64,000 nucleotides of DNA. Origin: Thiomonas sp. X19. Its GTDB lineage: Bacteria; Pseudomonadota; Gammaproteobacteria; Burkholderiales; Burkholderiaceae_C. The translations under genes and the position numbers were made by a program. Of the stretch, positions 15,786-24,993 are shown in pieces. Numbering within the stretch: position 1 is the first letter of the stretch; each line of letters starts with the position of its first letter. Under the pieces are notes generated by a model, which was given only the letters and a program-made list of their open reading frames with translations, did no database searches and was not told the DNA's origin. The DNA lies in the NCBI RefSeq assembly GCF_900089495.1, contig NZ_LT605203.1:1855092-1919091 (forward strand), in the 5' to 3' direction.

Positions 15786-15924
15786 GGTGAGCCCGCTCGT
15801 GAGCATGGTCCGGGAATCGTCGGCGACAGTGGTGAGCACAGCGATGTGCATCCCGTTTGAGAGATCGAGTCGAATTCGACGACTCCCATGGCGCTGCCGT
15901 TCGTTGACAATCTTGGAGCAAACG
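15520..15924 (+). other. Structured leader of IS110 transposase, candidate bridge-RNA region
   Basis: About 400 bp without a convincing gene precede the transposase. Several short palindromes are visible: CGTGTGAACACG near 15556, GCAC..GTGC near 15837, and GTCGAATTCGAC near 15869. IS110-group elements are known to encode a bridge (seek) RNA in a long non-coding end beside the gene. Whether this stretch is that RNA, and where the element starts, cannot be decided by eye. Confidence 0.35.
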
Positions 15925-17250
15925 ATGGCGATGCGCAAGCGAGATGATGATCTGGTCTTCCCCAACGCGGCGGGTATCGACGTAGGAGGGTCGAGCCACT
16001 GGGTGGCGGTACCCCGGCAAGCCTGCGACGAACCGGTGCGCGAGTTCGGTGCGATGACCGACGATCTGCACGCCATGGCCGACTGGCTGCTCGCGTGTGG
16101 GGTCGACACCGTGGCGCTGGAGTCCACCGGGGTGTACTGGATCCCGGTGTTCGAGGTGCTGGAGCAACGCGGCTTGACGGTGTTTTTGGTCGATGCGCGG
16201 CAGATGAAGTATGTGCCTGGGCGCAAGAGCGATGTGCAGGACTGCCAGTGGTTGCAGAAGTTGATGAGCCTGGGGTTCTTGCGCGCGGCGTTCCGCCCGA
16301 CCGATGAGGTCTGTGTGGTGCGTGCCGTGGCCCGTCAGCGCGACGTGCTCTTGGCCGAGCAGGCCAGTTGGGTGCAGCGCATGCAAAAGGCGCTGGTGCA
16401 GATGAACATCCAGCTCACCGAGGTTCTGACCGATGTCATGGGACTGACGGGACAAGCCATCATCCGCGCCATCGTCGCTGGCGAGCGCGACCCCAAGACG
16501 CTGGCCCGGTATCGCAACGCTCGTGTCAAGGCCAGTGAGACGGAGATTGCCAAGGCCTTGACGGGCAATTGGCGCGATGAGCACCTGTTCGTGCTGCGCC
16601 AGGCGCTGGCGATGTATGACGACATTGCCCGGCACCTGGGCGAATGCGACGCCAAGCTGCAAGGACTGCTGAGCCAGCTTGGCGCGGCCAAGGTCGATCT
16701 GGGCAAGACGCCTCGTGCAGGCAGCAAGCTGCGCGCGCAGTTCGACGCACGCCAGATTCTGGCCAACTGGGCCGGCGTCGATCTCACGCGCATCAACGGC
16801 CTGGGTCTGGCTGCGGTGATGAAGATCCTCTCGGAGGTCGGCCCCAACCTGAGTCGCTTTGCCAACGTCAAGCACTTCTGTTCTTGGTTGGGGCTGTGTC
16901 CGGGCACGAAGATCAGCGGCGGCAAGGTGCTGTCAGCCAAGACCCGGCGATCCGCCAATCGGGTCAGGCAGGCGCTGAAGATGGCCGCGATGAGCCTGTC
17001 GCACAGCGACTCGGCCCTCGGCGCGTTCTACCGCCGCTTGTCGGGCCGCATGGACAAGCCGCGTGCCAATACCGCCACCGCGCACAAGCTGGCGCGCATG
17101 GTGTATTTCATGCTGACGCGTGGCGAGGCGTTCGTCGATCAAGGCCAGCAGCGCTATGAAGATCAGCAGCGCGAGCGCTCAATCGTCGCCCTCAAGCGCC
17201 GCGCCGCTGCCCTTGGCTTCCAGATCCATCCAAACCCGGTGCCAGCATGA
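15925..17250 (+). CDS. IS110-family DEDD transposase
   Basis: A 441-residue IS110-family recombinase. The N-terminal RuvC-like DEDD domain shows AAGIDVGGSSHWVAV (Asp), ALESTGVYWIPVFEVL (Glu) and YVPGRKSDVQDCQWLQ (Asp). The C-terminal Tnp20 domain shows INGLGLAAVMKILSEVG and FCSWLGLCPGTKISGGK with the conserved Ser region. The ATG at 15925 (or 15931) is chosen because homologues begin shortly before the first Asp; the open frame further left is non-coding leader. The gene appears intact. No obvious inverted repeats flank it, as usual in this family. Confidence 0.92.
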   Translation: MAMRKRDDDLVFPNAAGIDVGGSSHWVAVPRQACDEPVREFGAMTDDLHAMADWLLACGVDTVALESTGVYWIPVFEVLEQRGLTVFLVDARQMKYVPGRKSDVQDCQWLQKLMSLGFLRAAFRPTDEVCVVRAVARQRDVLLAEQASWVQRMQKALVQMNIQLTEVLTDVMGLTGQAIIRAIVAGERDPKTLARYRNARVKASETEIAKALTGNWRDEHLFVLRQALAMYDDIARHLGECDAKLQGLLSQLGAAKVDLGKTPRAGSKLRAQFDARQILANWAGVDLTRINGLGLAAVMKILSEVGPNLSRFANVKHFCSWLGLCPGTKISGGKVLSAKTRRSANRVRQALKMAAMSLSHSDSALGAFYRRLSGRMDKPRANTATAHKLARMVYFMLTRGEAFVDQGQQRYEDQQRERSIVALKRRAAALGFQIHPNPVPA

Positions 17251-17328
17251 AACCGGCCTTCAACCCATTTTGTTTCTTGAGAGGTGGCGCCACATCTTTT
17301 GCCAGCGACGGTCTATAACCATGCAGTT

Positions 17329-18426
17329 TTATGATGAGGTGGCGCTTGGATATGAGTCGGGTTGGGTTGGCGCTGCTGCATCGTCGAATAGCCACGCACA
17401 GTGCGTCCGGACCCAAATCTCGATGGATTTCATTTCAGGCGCTGAAAGCGTCTTGCAAATAGCCTTGGCCAAATGCCGTCCATCCATCGATTTTTTGACC
17501 CGTCGAAGAGCCTGGCTCGCATCGTCTTGATTTTGAGTCGACAAAACCTTGAACAGCGCGGCCGCTTGGTGTAAATCCTTTTTACGCTTGGCGGCAAAAG
17601 CTGCCGGACGCATCGCGGCTACTGCCAGCTTGTGCCACATGAAGCGCGCCGGCTCTGGCACGTTCACAAGCGCACCATAGGGTGCCAAGGCAGCAGCTTG
17701 TTGGGTGGCATTGACGAGATAGTCAAGAAATGGCAGCGGCTGGGCATGAATGCCGGAGGGCAGCTTGATCGGCGTGTCCTCGTCGATGCGGCCTGGTGTC
17801 AGAAAGTCGATATGAACATCCTGGCCTCTGACCTTGAGTGACACCTCGGCATGGCGTCGGTTGAGTTGCGGTACGGCAAAAAGCTTGGGTTCCCACGCAA
17901 ACAGATCCTGCTCGATGTCCATTTGCGTGACAGCAAGGCTGTACCGCGAAAAGGAAAGATCCAAGTCATTCGTTAGCACAGCCGGGTGCTCGCGATAACC
18001 GAGCATGTTGAGGATGACACCATAAGCCGGGGTTCCGATCATCACGCATCCGGATCGAAAGACGCCGATACGCTCCAGCACTTGCAGAGCGCCAGCGGCT
18101 GCTCTGGTGGGTGCAATGTAGCCTGACTGAACAAGTGCCTTGACCAAAGCCATCCGCTGAACGGCCTCAGCCCGTGCGTCTTCGTCTTCGAGCCGGGCGA
18201 GAGTCCGTTGCACGGTGGTGTCAGCCGCTGCCCCGATGTAATGCTGGACCTGGATGCCCCTGGGGTCGGTGTACTGTGCATACCAGTAGGTCGCACCATG
18301 AATGATTTTTGAGACGGCGCGGACGTCTCCGGTTGCAGCAAATCCGTCGCCAGGATAGGGGGACGACTGGCAGATTTGCAGCAACTGGGCGTAGAGCGTC
18401 TGGATCGCAAGGGGATGTTCGCGCAT
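17329..18426 (-). CDS. GSU2403-type nucleotidyltransferase-fold protein
   Basis: A 365-residue protein with a central nucleotidyltransferase-fold domain of the GSU2403 / NTP_transf_8 type. The active-site region is VLTNDLDLSFSR near residues 150-160 (DxD), and a third acidic residue may be in DVHIDFLTPG. An N-terminal helical part carries YWYAQYTDPRGIQVQHYIG. Members occur with TA-like or defence modules and some are transcribed alone, as here. No partner gene is adjacent. The gene follows the IS110 transposase in convergent orientation and has its own AT-rich promoter region with an inverted repeat. Confidence 0.75.
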   Translation of the reverse strand: MREHPLAIQTLYAQLLQICQSSPYPGDGFAATGDVRAVSKIIHGATYWYAQYTDPRGIQVQHYIGAAADTTVQRTLARLEDEDARAEAVQRMALVKALVQSGYIAPTRAAAGALQVLERIGVFRSGCVMIGTPAYGVILNMLGYREHPAVLTNDLDLSFSRYSLAVTQMDIEQDLFAWEPKLFAVPQLNRRHAEVSLKVRGQDVHIDFLTPGRIDEDTPIKLPSGIHAQPLPFLDYLVNATQQAAALAPYGALVNVPEPARFMWHKLAVAAMRPAAFAAKRKKDLHQAAALFKVLSTQNQDDASQALRRVKKSMDGRHLAKAICKTLSAPEMKSIEIWVRTHCAWLFDDAAAPTQPDSYPSATSS

Positions 18427-18436
18427 GGCTGATCTT

Positions 18437-18465
18437 TATACTTGAAAATCGTATAGTTAAGTATA
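18437..18465 (-). promoter_or_regulatory. Inverted repeat in the promoter of the nucleotidyltransferase gene
   Basis: TATACTT (18437-18443) and AAGTATA (18459-18465) form a 7-bp inverted repeat 10 nt upstream of the ATG at 18426, in an AT-rich island unlike the surrounding GC-rich DNA. It may be an operator covering the promoter. Confidence 0.45.
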
Positions 18466-18488
18466 AATGAGGACCGCCAGCGCATCGG

Positions 18489-18671
18489 TCAACATTGACT
18501 CGGCGCGAACAAACAGGATAAGGCTGCAGTATGGGACAACTCATGCGTAGCACCGTAAGAATCCCCCGTCTTCGCGCCAGTGAGGATGTCAAAGCCATGC
18601 AGGTTGTGGCGGCCGCAGCCATAGCGATGGGCGAGGTCTTCGGGGTAGGTGTCTTGAACATGTGCTTTCAC
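18489..18671 (-). pseudogene. Possible N-terminal fragment of a PaaI-type thioesterase
   Basis: The ORF begins MKAHVQDTYPEDLAHRYGCG and continues RHNLHG, which resembles the start of PaaI-family hotdog thioesterases (a PEDLAHCYGCGR-like motif). After about 28 residues the resemblance is lost and the ORF stops at 60 residues; the hotdog core is absent. The short match makes this tentative. The rest of 18427-18740 shows nothing else I can name. Confidence 0.35.
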
Positions 18672-18740
18672 GTTGTTGGGGTCAGCTTGCGTGGCATGCT
18701 GCTTCGGTTCAGGCCCCCGTCGAGTTCGGGCAATGCCCGT

Positions 18741-21700
18741 TCAGCCCAAGGTAAAGAGCTCCTTGAGTTCTGCGTTCCCAAGCTGGCCGATCCAGCGCTC
18801 ACCCGTGCCGACCGTCAGATCCGCCAGTTCGCGCTTGCTCTGGATCATGGCATTGATACGCTCTTCGAACGTCGCCCGGGTGATCAGGCGGTGCACCTGC
18901 ACATTGCGCTGCTGCCCGATGCGATAAGCCCGATCCGTGGCTTGGGTTTCTACCGCAGGGTTCCACCACAGATCAAAATGAATCACGTTCGAGGCCGCTG
19001 TCAGGTTCAGGCCCGTGCCGCCGGCCTTGAGCGAGAGCAGGAAGACACGCTCGGTGCAATCGTTCTGAAACCGCTCCACCAGGGTGTCGCGCCTGGCGCG
19101 GGCCACGCCTCCATGCAGGTACAGCGGCTCGCGGCCATGGCGGTCCTTGAGCCACTGGCGCAGGATGGCGCCCATCTCCCGGAACTGGGTGAACACCAAG
19201 ACCTTCTCGTGGCTGGCGTGGATGGCGTCGACGAGTTCCAGGAAGCGCTCGGCCTTGCCTGAGAGGCTCGAGTCCGTAGAGCCCTGCTTGAGGTATTGGG
19301 CCGGATGGTTGCAGATTTGCTTCAAGGCCAGAATCATCTGCAGCACCAGTCCCTGGCGCTTGAAGGTGTCGGACTCGCCGGCAATCACCCGCAGTCCTTC
19401 CTTGACCACCGATGCATACAAGGCGGCCTGGGTTTTGGACAAGGCGCAGTACTGATCCTGTTCGATCTTGGCCGGCAGGTCCTGGATGATGCGTGAATCG
19501 GACTTCAGGCGCCGCAGCAGAAAAGGGGCCGTGACCCGTTTGAAACGCCCCAGAACAAGCTGATCGCGATGCGTCTGAATCGGCACTCCGTACTCTTTCG
19601 TGAAATGCGCCAGCGTTCCCAGATAGCCACGACAGGCAAAGTCCATGATGCTCCAGTACTCCGACAGTCGGTTCTCCACCGGGGTGCCGCTCATGGCGAT
19701 GAAGGTCCGCGCTGCAATGGCCTTCACCGCCTTGGTCTGGGCAGCCGCCGGGTTCTTGATGTTCTGCGCCTCGTCCACCACCAACAGATGCCAGGCCATG
19801 GCCTTGAGCGTGGCCGTCTCGGCGCGCACGACGCCATAGGTTGTGAGCAAGACATCTGGACGGTCTGCTTTGAGTTCCCGCTTGGCCCCATGGAACACAG
19901 CCACCGTCAGCTCAGGCGCAAACCGGGAGATTTCCTTCTGCCAGTTGGTGAGCAGGCTGGTGGGCATCACCACCAGTACCTTGGCGGCCTCCAGGGCTCC
20001 TTCATCCTTGAGACGCTGCAGCGTGGTGATGACTTGCAGAGTCTTACCCAGGCCCATATCGTCGGCTAGCACACTGCCCAGACCAGCCCGAGCGTTGCGG
20101 TACAGCCAAGCATAGCCTCGTTCTTGATACGGACGCAGGGTGGCGTGGATGGAAGCGGGCAACGCGACATCGCCAGCGTCGAGCAAGGTCCGGATGATCC
20201 CTTGCGCCTCGGCATCCAGTCCCAGGGTGGCGCCGGCGTACTCACCCGCGAGTGCTGCGCGCAGCAATTCCGCGCCGGTGGGCCTGGGCGGTTTGGCGAG
20301 TTGTGCGCGCAGACGCTCCATGGCGCCGGGGTCAAGCACAACATACTGCCCCTTGAAGCGGATCATGCCCGCGGCGCTGCCGACCAACCTGTCGAACTCG
20401 TGGTGGGTGAGTTGATGCTCCCCCACCGCAACGGTCCAGTCGAACTTGAAGAGATCGTCCATGCCGAAGAAGCTGTTGCCCGCCTGGGTTTTGCCGCTCA
20501 CGCGCATCGACAAACGCGGCCGCAGCACTTGGTCCAGCGCCTTGGGGAGCAGGGCACGCATGCCCAGCAGCCGAATGATGGGCAGGGTGTCGAACAAGAA
20601 GGACGGCAGATCCGATGCCGCCAGTTCGAGTGGAGTCTTGGCGCCGCTGCGGACATAGGTATTGAGCGGCGGAAAGAACTCCGCCAGCATCGCCACCGTT
20701 TGCAGCACGGCGTAACGCTCCTGGGTCCAGTCCGGATGCTGGAGCACCGTGGCCAGTGGCACCGGCTCCTGCATCACAGCCGATACAGACTCAATGGCCA
20801 CCGACAGGGTCAGATCGGCTGCTTTGCGCGAGGCTTCCTGCAGAACGAGCAGGGGAGCGTGGCGCCTTTGAGCCAGATGCAAACGCGAGAGCCAGGACTG
20901 GATGCTGCCGGGGATGGCGCTTTCGCCAGGGCCGTCGAGGTGCGCGCGTCCCGTGGCGAAGAACAAGGACCGGATCGCATCCATCGATTGGGGCGGCTCG
21001 ACCCAGGCCTTCACGTACAGGTCGAGCATGAGGCTGCACAAGGTGATCGCCTGGGTCAGAGGGGTGAGCGTGAGCTTGCGCCGCCCTTGACGAAACGCCA
21101 GCAGACCCTCGGGCAGTCTGGTGGCGATCTGCTGCAGCAGTTGACGCACCAACGGGTCGAGTTGCGCGGGAACCCAGCGTAAGCACGTGGAGCCGTCACT
21201 CCGTGTGAAGACCTCCGGGATCACCGCCCCGCGTGCCAGCAGATGCAAGGCGAACAGGCGCAATTCGAACAAGGCTGCGACCTCCGCTTGCAGGTCAGGA
21301 AGTCGCTCCGGGTTCAGACTTCCCAGAGCTTGCAATAAACCATCCCAACCGGAGACGGCATCCAGCCCCTTGAGTGTCGGGGTGTAGGAGGCGTCCAGTT
21401 CGAGGCGAGGCCGGTCCGGTGGCAGCAACGGGCTTGCCGATGCGGCGTCGGCATCGGGCATCGCGGTCAAGGCACGCTGTGCCGTTTTGGCCACCTGGCG
21501 CATGGCGCGCTGCATCTCTTCCCGAAAATCCCCAGGCGCCGAAAAAGCAGGCTGCGCGGGCAGCACCCGAAGCAGCGAATCGGTCAGATCGGGCAGGGCC
21601 GAGAAGTCCAGGGGGGCGAACGGGTCGATCGTGTCAGCCTCGTCCACCAGCCTGGAGTGCGCGTCGGGTGGATCCTGCAGCAGCAGGAGATCGGCAACCG

Positions 21701-22250
21701 AAGGCAGAGTGACGGCCGCTTGCGCATCGATGTGGATGCCGCGGGCTTTGAGGGCGCCCACCAGATCCACGCCGCGCAGCGCAAACACCCGAAACGGGTC
21801 GCCATCGATGTCCCGGCTCAGAATGTAGATCACCGCCGCCAGATGTTTGCAGGGTACGGCCCAGTCGGGGCAGGAGCAGTGCATGTCCAGGTCTTGCCAG
21901 CGTGTGGGAAACACGGCGATTCCCAAACTGTGTGCCAGTTCAAGCACGGCGGGGTCGAGCTCCCGGTTCAGCAAGCGGGCGATCAAAGCCGGATTGTCTG
22001 CGACGCCGTCCAGCAGTCGTGCGGCGTCGGCTTGGGCAAGAGGTGGGACACTCAGACTGATGGCGTAAGGTCGAGGGCGACTTCCTTGAACCTGGGCGTG
22101 GATCTCACCACCATTGACCACGAGATGCTTGACGGCTCCTTTGTTGGCGTAGGTGCGCCCACGTGGCAGTCGGTTGTCATAGTCAAGGTGGGTCAGTGCC
22201 TGCAGCCATTGCCGCCCCCACCAGGTCAAGCCATAGGTTGGTCGCGCCAT
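18741..22250 (-). CDS. SWIM zinc-finger SNF2-family helicase
   Basis: An 1169-residue superfamily-2 ATPase. A SWIM zinc finger (CSCPDWAVPCKHLA) lies near residues 120-140. The C-terminal half holds the SNF2 motor: motif I DDMGLGKTLQ near 730, motif II VVDEAQNIKNP near 825 (DEAQ rather than DEAH), motif III SGTPVENRL, and the helicase C-terminal domain with SLKAGGTGLNLT and TDRAYRIGQQRNVQVHR near 1110. Bacterial members translocate on duplex DNA and may remodel protein-DNA complexes, including stalled RNA polymerase, but their exact role is unknown. It stands alone on the minus strand and appears intact. Confidence 0.92.
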   Translation of the reverse strand: MARPTYGLTWWGRQWLQALTHLDYDNRLPRGRTYANKGAVKHLVVNGGEIHAQVQGSRPRPYAISLSVPPLAQADAARLLDGVADNPALIARLLNRELDPAVLELAHSLGIAVFPTRWQDLDMHCSCPDWAVPCKHLAAVIYILSRDIDGDPFRVFALRGVDLVGALKARGIHIDAQAAVTLPSVADLLLLQDPPDAHSRLVDEADTIDPFAPLDFSALPDLTDSLLRVLPAQPAFSAPGDFREEMQRAMRQVAKTAQRALTAMPDADAASASPLLPPDRPRLELDASYTPTLKGLDAVSGWDGLLQALGSLNPERLPDLQAEVAALFELRLFALHLLARGAVIPEVFTRSDGSTCLRWVPAQLDPLVRQLLQQIATRLPEGLLAFRQGRRKLTLTPLTQAITLCSLMLDLYVKAWVEPPQSMDAIRSLFFATGRAHLDGPGESAIPGSIQSWLSRLHLAQRRHAPLLVLQEASRKAADLTLSVAIESVSAVMQEPVPLATVLQHPDWTQERYAVLQTVAMLAEFFPPLNTYVRSGAKTPLELAASDLPSFLFDTLPIIRLLGMRALLPKALDQVLRPRLSMRVSGKTQAGNSFFGMDDLFKFDWTVAVGEHQLTHHEFDRLVGSAAGMIRFKGQYVVLDPGAMERLRAQLAKPPRPTGAELLRAALAGEYAGATLGLDAEAQGIIRTLLDAGDVALPASIHATLRPYQERGYAWLYRNARAGLGSVLADDMGLGKTLQVITTLQRLKDEGALEAAKVLVVMPTSLLTNWQKEISRFAPELTVAVFHGAKRELKADRPDVLLTTYGVVRAETATLKAMAWHLLVVDEAQNIKNPAAAQTKAVKAIAARTFIAMSGTPVENRLSEYWSIMDFACRGYLGTLAHFTKEYGVPIQTHRDQLVLGRFKRVTAPFLLRRLKSDSRIIQDLPAKIEQDQYCALSKTQAALYASVVKEGLRVIAGESDTFKRQGLVLQMILALKQICNHPAQYLKQGSTDSSLSGKAERFLELVDAIHASHEKVLVFTQFREMGAILRQWLKDRHGREPLYLHGGVARARRDTLVERFQNDCTERVFLLSLKAGGTGLNLTAASNVIHFDLWWNPAVETQATDRAYRIGQQRNVQVHRLITRATFEERINAMIQSKRELADLTVGTGERWIGQLGNAELKELFTLG

Positions 22251-22304
22251 CGGTGAGCTTGAACGTGATTGATCGGAAAAACGTGGAAAGAGTGACCTGG
22301 CGGG

Positions 22305-23543
22305 TCAAACAGCAATTCCTTCAGCTTGTTTCCGCACCTGATGCGCCACCGCCGCGAGCAGCAAGCCCAGCATCACCACGAAAAACCGCCCTTCGTTCAC
22401 ATCCAGCAGCAGGGAGTTGAACAGGCTGCCCACGGCGATGGTGACGATCACGCCTTGCAGGGCGTCGCGCTCGATGACGGGCAGCTTCAGGCCGTCGCGC
22501 CATGCGGCAATGCCCATGCCAAGCAGGAGCGCGAGGCCAATGATGCCGAGTTGCACCGTGGTGCTGAGGTATTCGTTGTGGGGGTTGACGGCGTCCAGCG
22601 TGTTGGTTCCAGCCACGAGCTTGGCGTACTCCTCGTGCAGGCTGCCGGTGCCGGTGCCGAGGATGGGGTGCTGCGCGATGAGTCGCAAGCTGTTGCGCCA
22701 GAACTGCAGGCGCAAACCGAGTGAATTGGTGTCCAGATTGCCCTCTCGGGTGCGCTCGAACTGCTTGTACTGCTGGATGTTGCTCACGGCCTGCTCCAGC
22801 CGCAGCTTGGCCACCGGAAAGGCCGTGAACGCCACCCCAGCCAGCACGACGGCGGCCACGCTGCCGATCACGAGCCCGCGCAACCTGAAGCGCTGCCAGG
22901 CCAGCAGCACGATGAGGGCGAACACGACGACATAGCCGGTGCGGGCGATGTTGATGTAGAGCAGATCGAATGCCATCCACGCCGCCACGAGCACCCACAG
23001 CCAGCGCCAGCGGCCAGGCTCGAACGCCTTGCGGGCGAAGAAGTAGGCGGCGAAGGCCACGATGGTGCCGAAGTGGATATGGCCTTGCACCACGGACTCA
23101 TGCGAGCGCGTGGGCACCCAGTTGAAGAACCGGGCATACGACAGGGCCGTGGCGATGACCGCGCCCAGCAGAAAAGCGTTGATGGCGCGGCGGCGCCAGC
23201 GTGGGTCCATCAGCGCCATGATCAGCACCGGCACGAGCAGCAGTTTGGCGTACTTGCCCATGAAGTTGCTCACCCCATGCCCGGTGCCGGCGCTGTAGGT
23301 GGTGCCGATGACGAACATCAGCAGCAGGGCCGTGGCCCACATGGCCGTAGGCACGGCACGCCAGCGCTGAAACTGTTCGCCCCAGCGGCCGCTGAGCAGC
23401 CAGGCGAGCAGCAGCAGGACGGTGGCGACGGACCCCAGCGCGGTGGGCAGGGGCAGCGTGAAGGCCATGAGCACGGCCGCAAGATCGACCAGGCGCCAGC
23501 GGCTGGTGGCGAGTGTGGGTTGCGCGGGGGCTTGTTGGGTCAT
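22305..23543 (-). CDS. O-antigen ligase / polymerase (Wzy_C domain)
   Basis: A 412-residue inner-membrane protein with about 10-12 hydrophobic segments and a Wzy_C domain in the second half. The large periplasmic loop contains SLGLRLQFWRNSLRLIAQHP, ILGTGTGSLHEEY and AVNPHNEYLSTTVQLG. The conserved Arg and His residues there transfer undecaprenyl-linked glycan to an acceptor (WaaL, PglL) or polymerise it (Wzy). Sequence alone does not separate these. It is 40 kb from the glycan cluster of this window but could act on its product. A short gap separates it from the helicase start. Confidence 0.85.
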   Translation of the reverse strand: MTQQAPAQPTLATSRWRLVDLAAVLMAFTLPLPTALGSVATVLLLLAWLLSGRWGEQFQRWRAVPTAMWATALLLMFVIGTTYSAGTGHGVSNFMGKYAKLLLVPVLIMALMDPRWRRRAINAFLLGAVIATALSYARFFNWVPTRSHESVVQGHIHFGTIVAFAAYFFARKAFEPGRWRWLWVLVAAWMAFDLLYINIARTGYVVVFALIVLLAWQRFRLRGLVIGSVAAVVLAGVAFTAFPVAKLRLEQAVSNIQQYKQFERTREGNLDTNSLGLRLQFWRNSLRLIAQHPILGTGTGSLHEEYAKLVAGTNTLDAVNPHNEYLSTTVQLGIIGLALLLGMGIAAWRDGLKLPVIERDALQGVIVTIAVGSLFNSLLLDVNEGRFFVVMLGLLLAAVAHQVRKQAEGIAV

Positions 23544-23641
23544 GGGGTGATCGCGGTGGGCTCAGGCCATTGTTTGTCGGCTCTGGCGATGGTCAGCGTT
23601 GGCAGCAGGCCCGAAGCGGGGTGCGAAGCTCCCCCTCCCAG

Positions 23642-23764
23642 CCTCCCCCACCCGTGGGGGAGGAGAGAACGGCGCTGCGCGAACTGGAGAGATGCCCCTC
23701 CCAGCCTCCCCTGTCCCCTCCATGGCCGAGGAGGGGCCTGCTCCCTCCCCATGCATGGGGAGGG
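23642..23764. repeat. Cluster of three G/C-rich palindromes
   Basis: The 325-bp gap between the O-antigen ligase and minE holds no gene but three hairpins of a shared GGGGAGG/CCTCCCC theme: CCTCCCCCAC..GTGGGGGAGG (23642-23663), CCCCTCC..GGAGGGG (23715-23736), and a perfect 22-bp palindrome at 23743-23764. CCCCTCCCAGCCTCCC also occurs twice, just before the first two hairpins. The arrangement resembles a REP/BIME-type extragenic repeat cluster and could also terminate transcription. Confidence 0.7.
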
Positions 23765-23868
23765 TTGGGGTGGGGAAGGGTTCGAACCGTCACACATTGG
23801 GGAAGCATCACCCATGTGCAAGAGTTCAAGGCCCGCAGCACTTCGGCCCCACGCACGGCAACGGCACA

Positions 23869-24120
23869 TCACCCCTGCTGAATCTCGATTTTCACTTCCA
23901 GCACTTCCAGCGAATCCTGGCGTTCGAGCTTGACCTGGATGTCGTTCTGATTGATTTTGACGTACTTGGAGATGACGGCGACGAGGTCGCGCTGCAGCGC
24001 CGGCAGGTAGTCGGCCGGCGCGCCCGAGACGCGCTCGTGGGCGAGGATGATCTGCAGCCGCTCCTTGGCGATGGACGCCGTTTTCTTCTTTTCGCCGAGC
24101 AGGAAAGACAGGATGGACAT
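23869..24120 (-). CDS. minE: Cell division topological specificity factor MinE
   Basis: An 83-residue MinE. The N-terminal amphipathic stretch ([10 protein letters not shown]) is the membrane-binding helix and [16 protein letters not shown] the MinD-contacting anti-MinCD region. The C-terminal dimerisation domain ends VLEVKIEIQ. It stimulates MinD ATPase and drives pole-to-pole oscillation. Last gene of the minC-minD-minE operon, 14 nt after minD. Confidence 0.97.
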   Translation of the reverse strand: MSILSFLLGEKKKTASIAKERLQIILAHERVSGAPADYLPALQRDLVAVISKYVKINQNDIQVKLERQDSLEVLEVKIEIQQG

Positions 24121-24134
24121 GGCGCTGTCTCCCA

Positions 24135-24947
24135 TCAACGGCCGAACAGGCGCTTGATGAACCCAGGCTTCTGGTAGTCGGTGAAGCGCATGGGGCGCTC
24201 TTCGCCGAGGAAGCGGGCGATCACGTCCTGGTAGGCGCTGGCCACGTCGCTGTTGTCCAGATGGATGGCCGGCAGGCCCTGGTTGGAGGCCTGCAGCACG
24301 CTTTCGCTTTCGGGCACGACGCCGATGAGTTTGAGCCGCAGGATGTCCTGGATGTCTTCGATCGACAGCATCTCGCCTTCGGCCACGCGCTTGGCGTTGT
24401 AGCGGGTGATGAGCAGGTGCTCGCGGATGGGTTCGGCGCCGTCGATGGCGCGCTTGGTCTTGGAGCCGAGGATGCCGAGGATGCGGTCCGAGTCGCGTAC
24501 CGACGAGACTTCCGGGTTGGTGACGATCAGCGCCTCGTCGGCGAAGTGCATGGCCAGCAGCGCGCCGCTCTCGATGCCCGCCGGGCTGTCGCACACGATG
24601 TAGGTGAAGCCCATCGTGTCCAGGTCCTTGAGCACCTTCTCCACGCCTTCCTTCGTCAGCGCGTCCTTGTCGCGGGTTTGCGAGGCGGGCAGCACGAACA
24701 GGTTGTCGCACTGCTTGTCCTTGATCAGCGCCTGGTTGAGGTTGGCCTCGCCCTGGATGACGTTGATGAAGTCGTACACCACGCGGCGCTCGCAGCCCAT
24801 GATGAGGTCGAGGTTGCGCAGGCCGACGTCGAAGTCGATCACGGCGGTCTTATGGCCGCGCAGGGCCAGGCCGGTGGCGAAGGAGGCGCTGGTGGTGGTC
24901 TTGCCGACCCCGCCTTTGCCGGATGTGACGACGATGATTCTGGCCAT
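24135..24947 (-). CDS. minD: Septum site-determining ATPase MinD
   Basis: A 270-residue ParA/MinD ATPase. The deviant Walker A motif GKGGVGKTT lies at residues 10-18, and [11 protein letters not shown] and CDSPAGIE follow. The C-terminal amphipathic helix (GFIKRLFGR) anchors the ATP-bound dimer to the membrane. MinD recruits MinC and MinE. Normal length and motifs; 46 nt after minC in the same operon. Confidence 0.98.
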   Translation of the reverse strand: MARIIVVTSGKGGVGKTTTSASFATGLALRGHKTAVIDFDVGLRNLDLIMGCERRVVYDFINVIQGEANLNQALIKDKQCDNLFVLPASQTRDKDALTKEGVEKVLKDLDTMGFTYIVCDSPAGIESGALLAMHFADEALIVTNPEVSSVRDSDRILGILGSKTKRAIDGAEPIREHLLITRYNAKRVAEGEMLSIEDIQDILRLKLIGVVPESESVLQASNQGLPAIHLDNSDVASAYQDVIARFLGEERPMRFTDYQKPGFIKRLFGR

Positions 24948-24993
24948 GGTTGCTGGGTGTTGGTGGTTGAAGATTGGGGGCGGGGCGGCGGGA

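Noticed and set aside
15655..15924. N-terminal extension of the IS110 transposase from 15655
   Set aside because: The family starts just before the first catalytic Asp; the extension has no domain and the ATG at 15925 fits homologues.
18531..22256. Plus-strand ORFs opposite the SNF2 helicase
   Set aside because: The minus strand has an uninterrupted 1169-codon gene with all helicase motifs.
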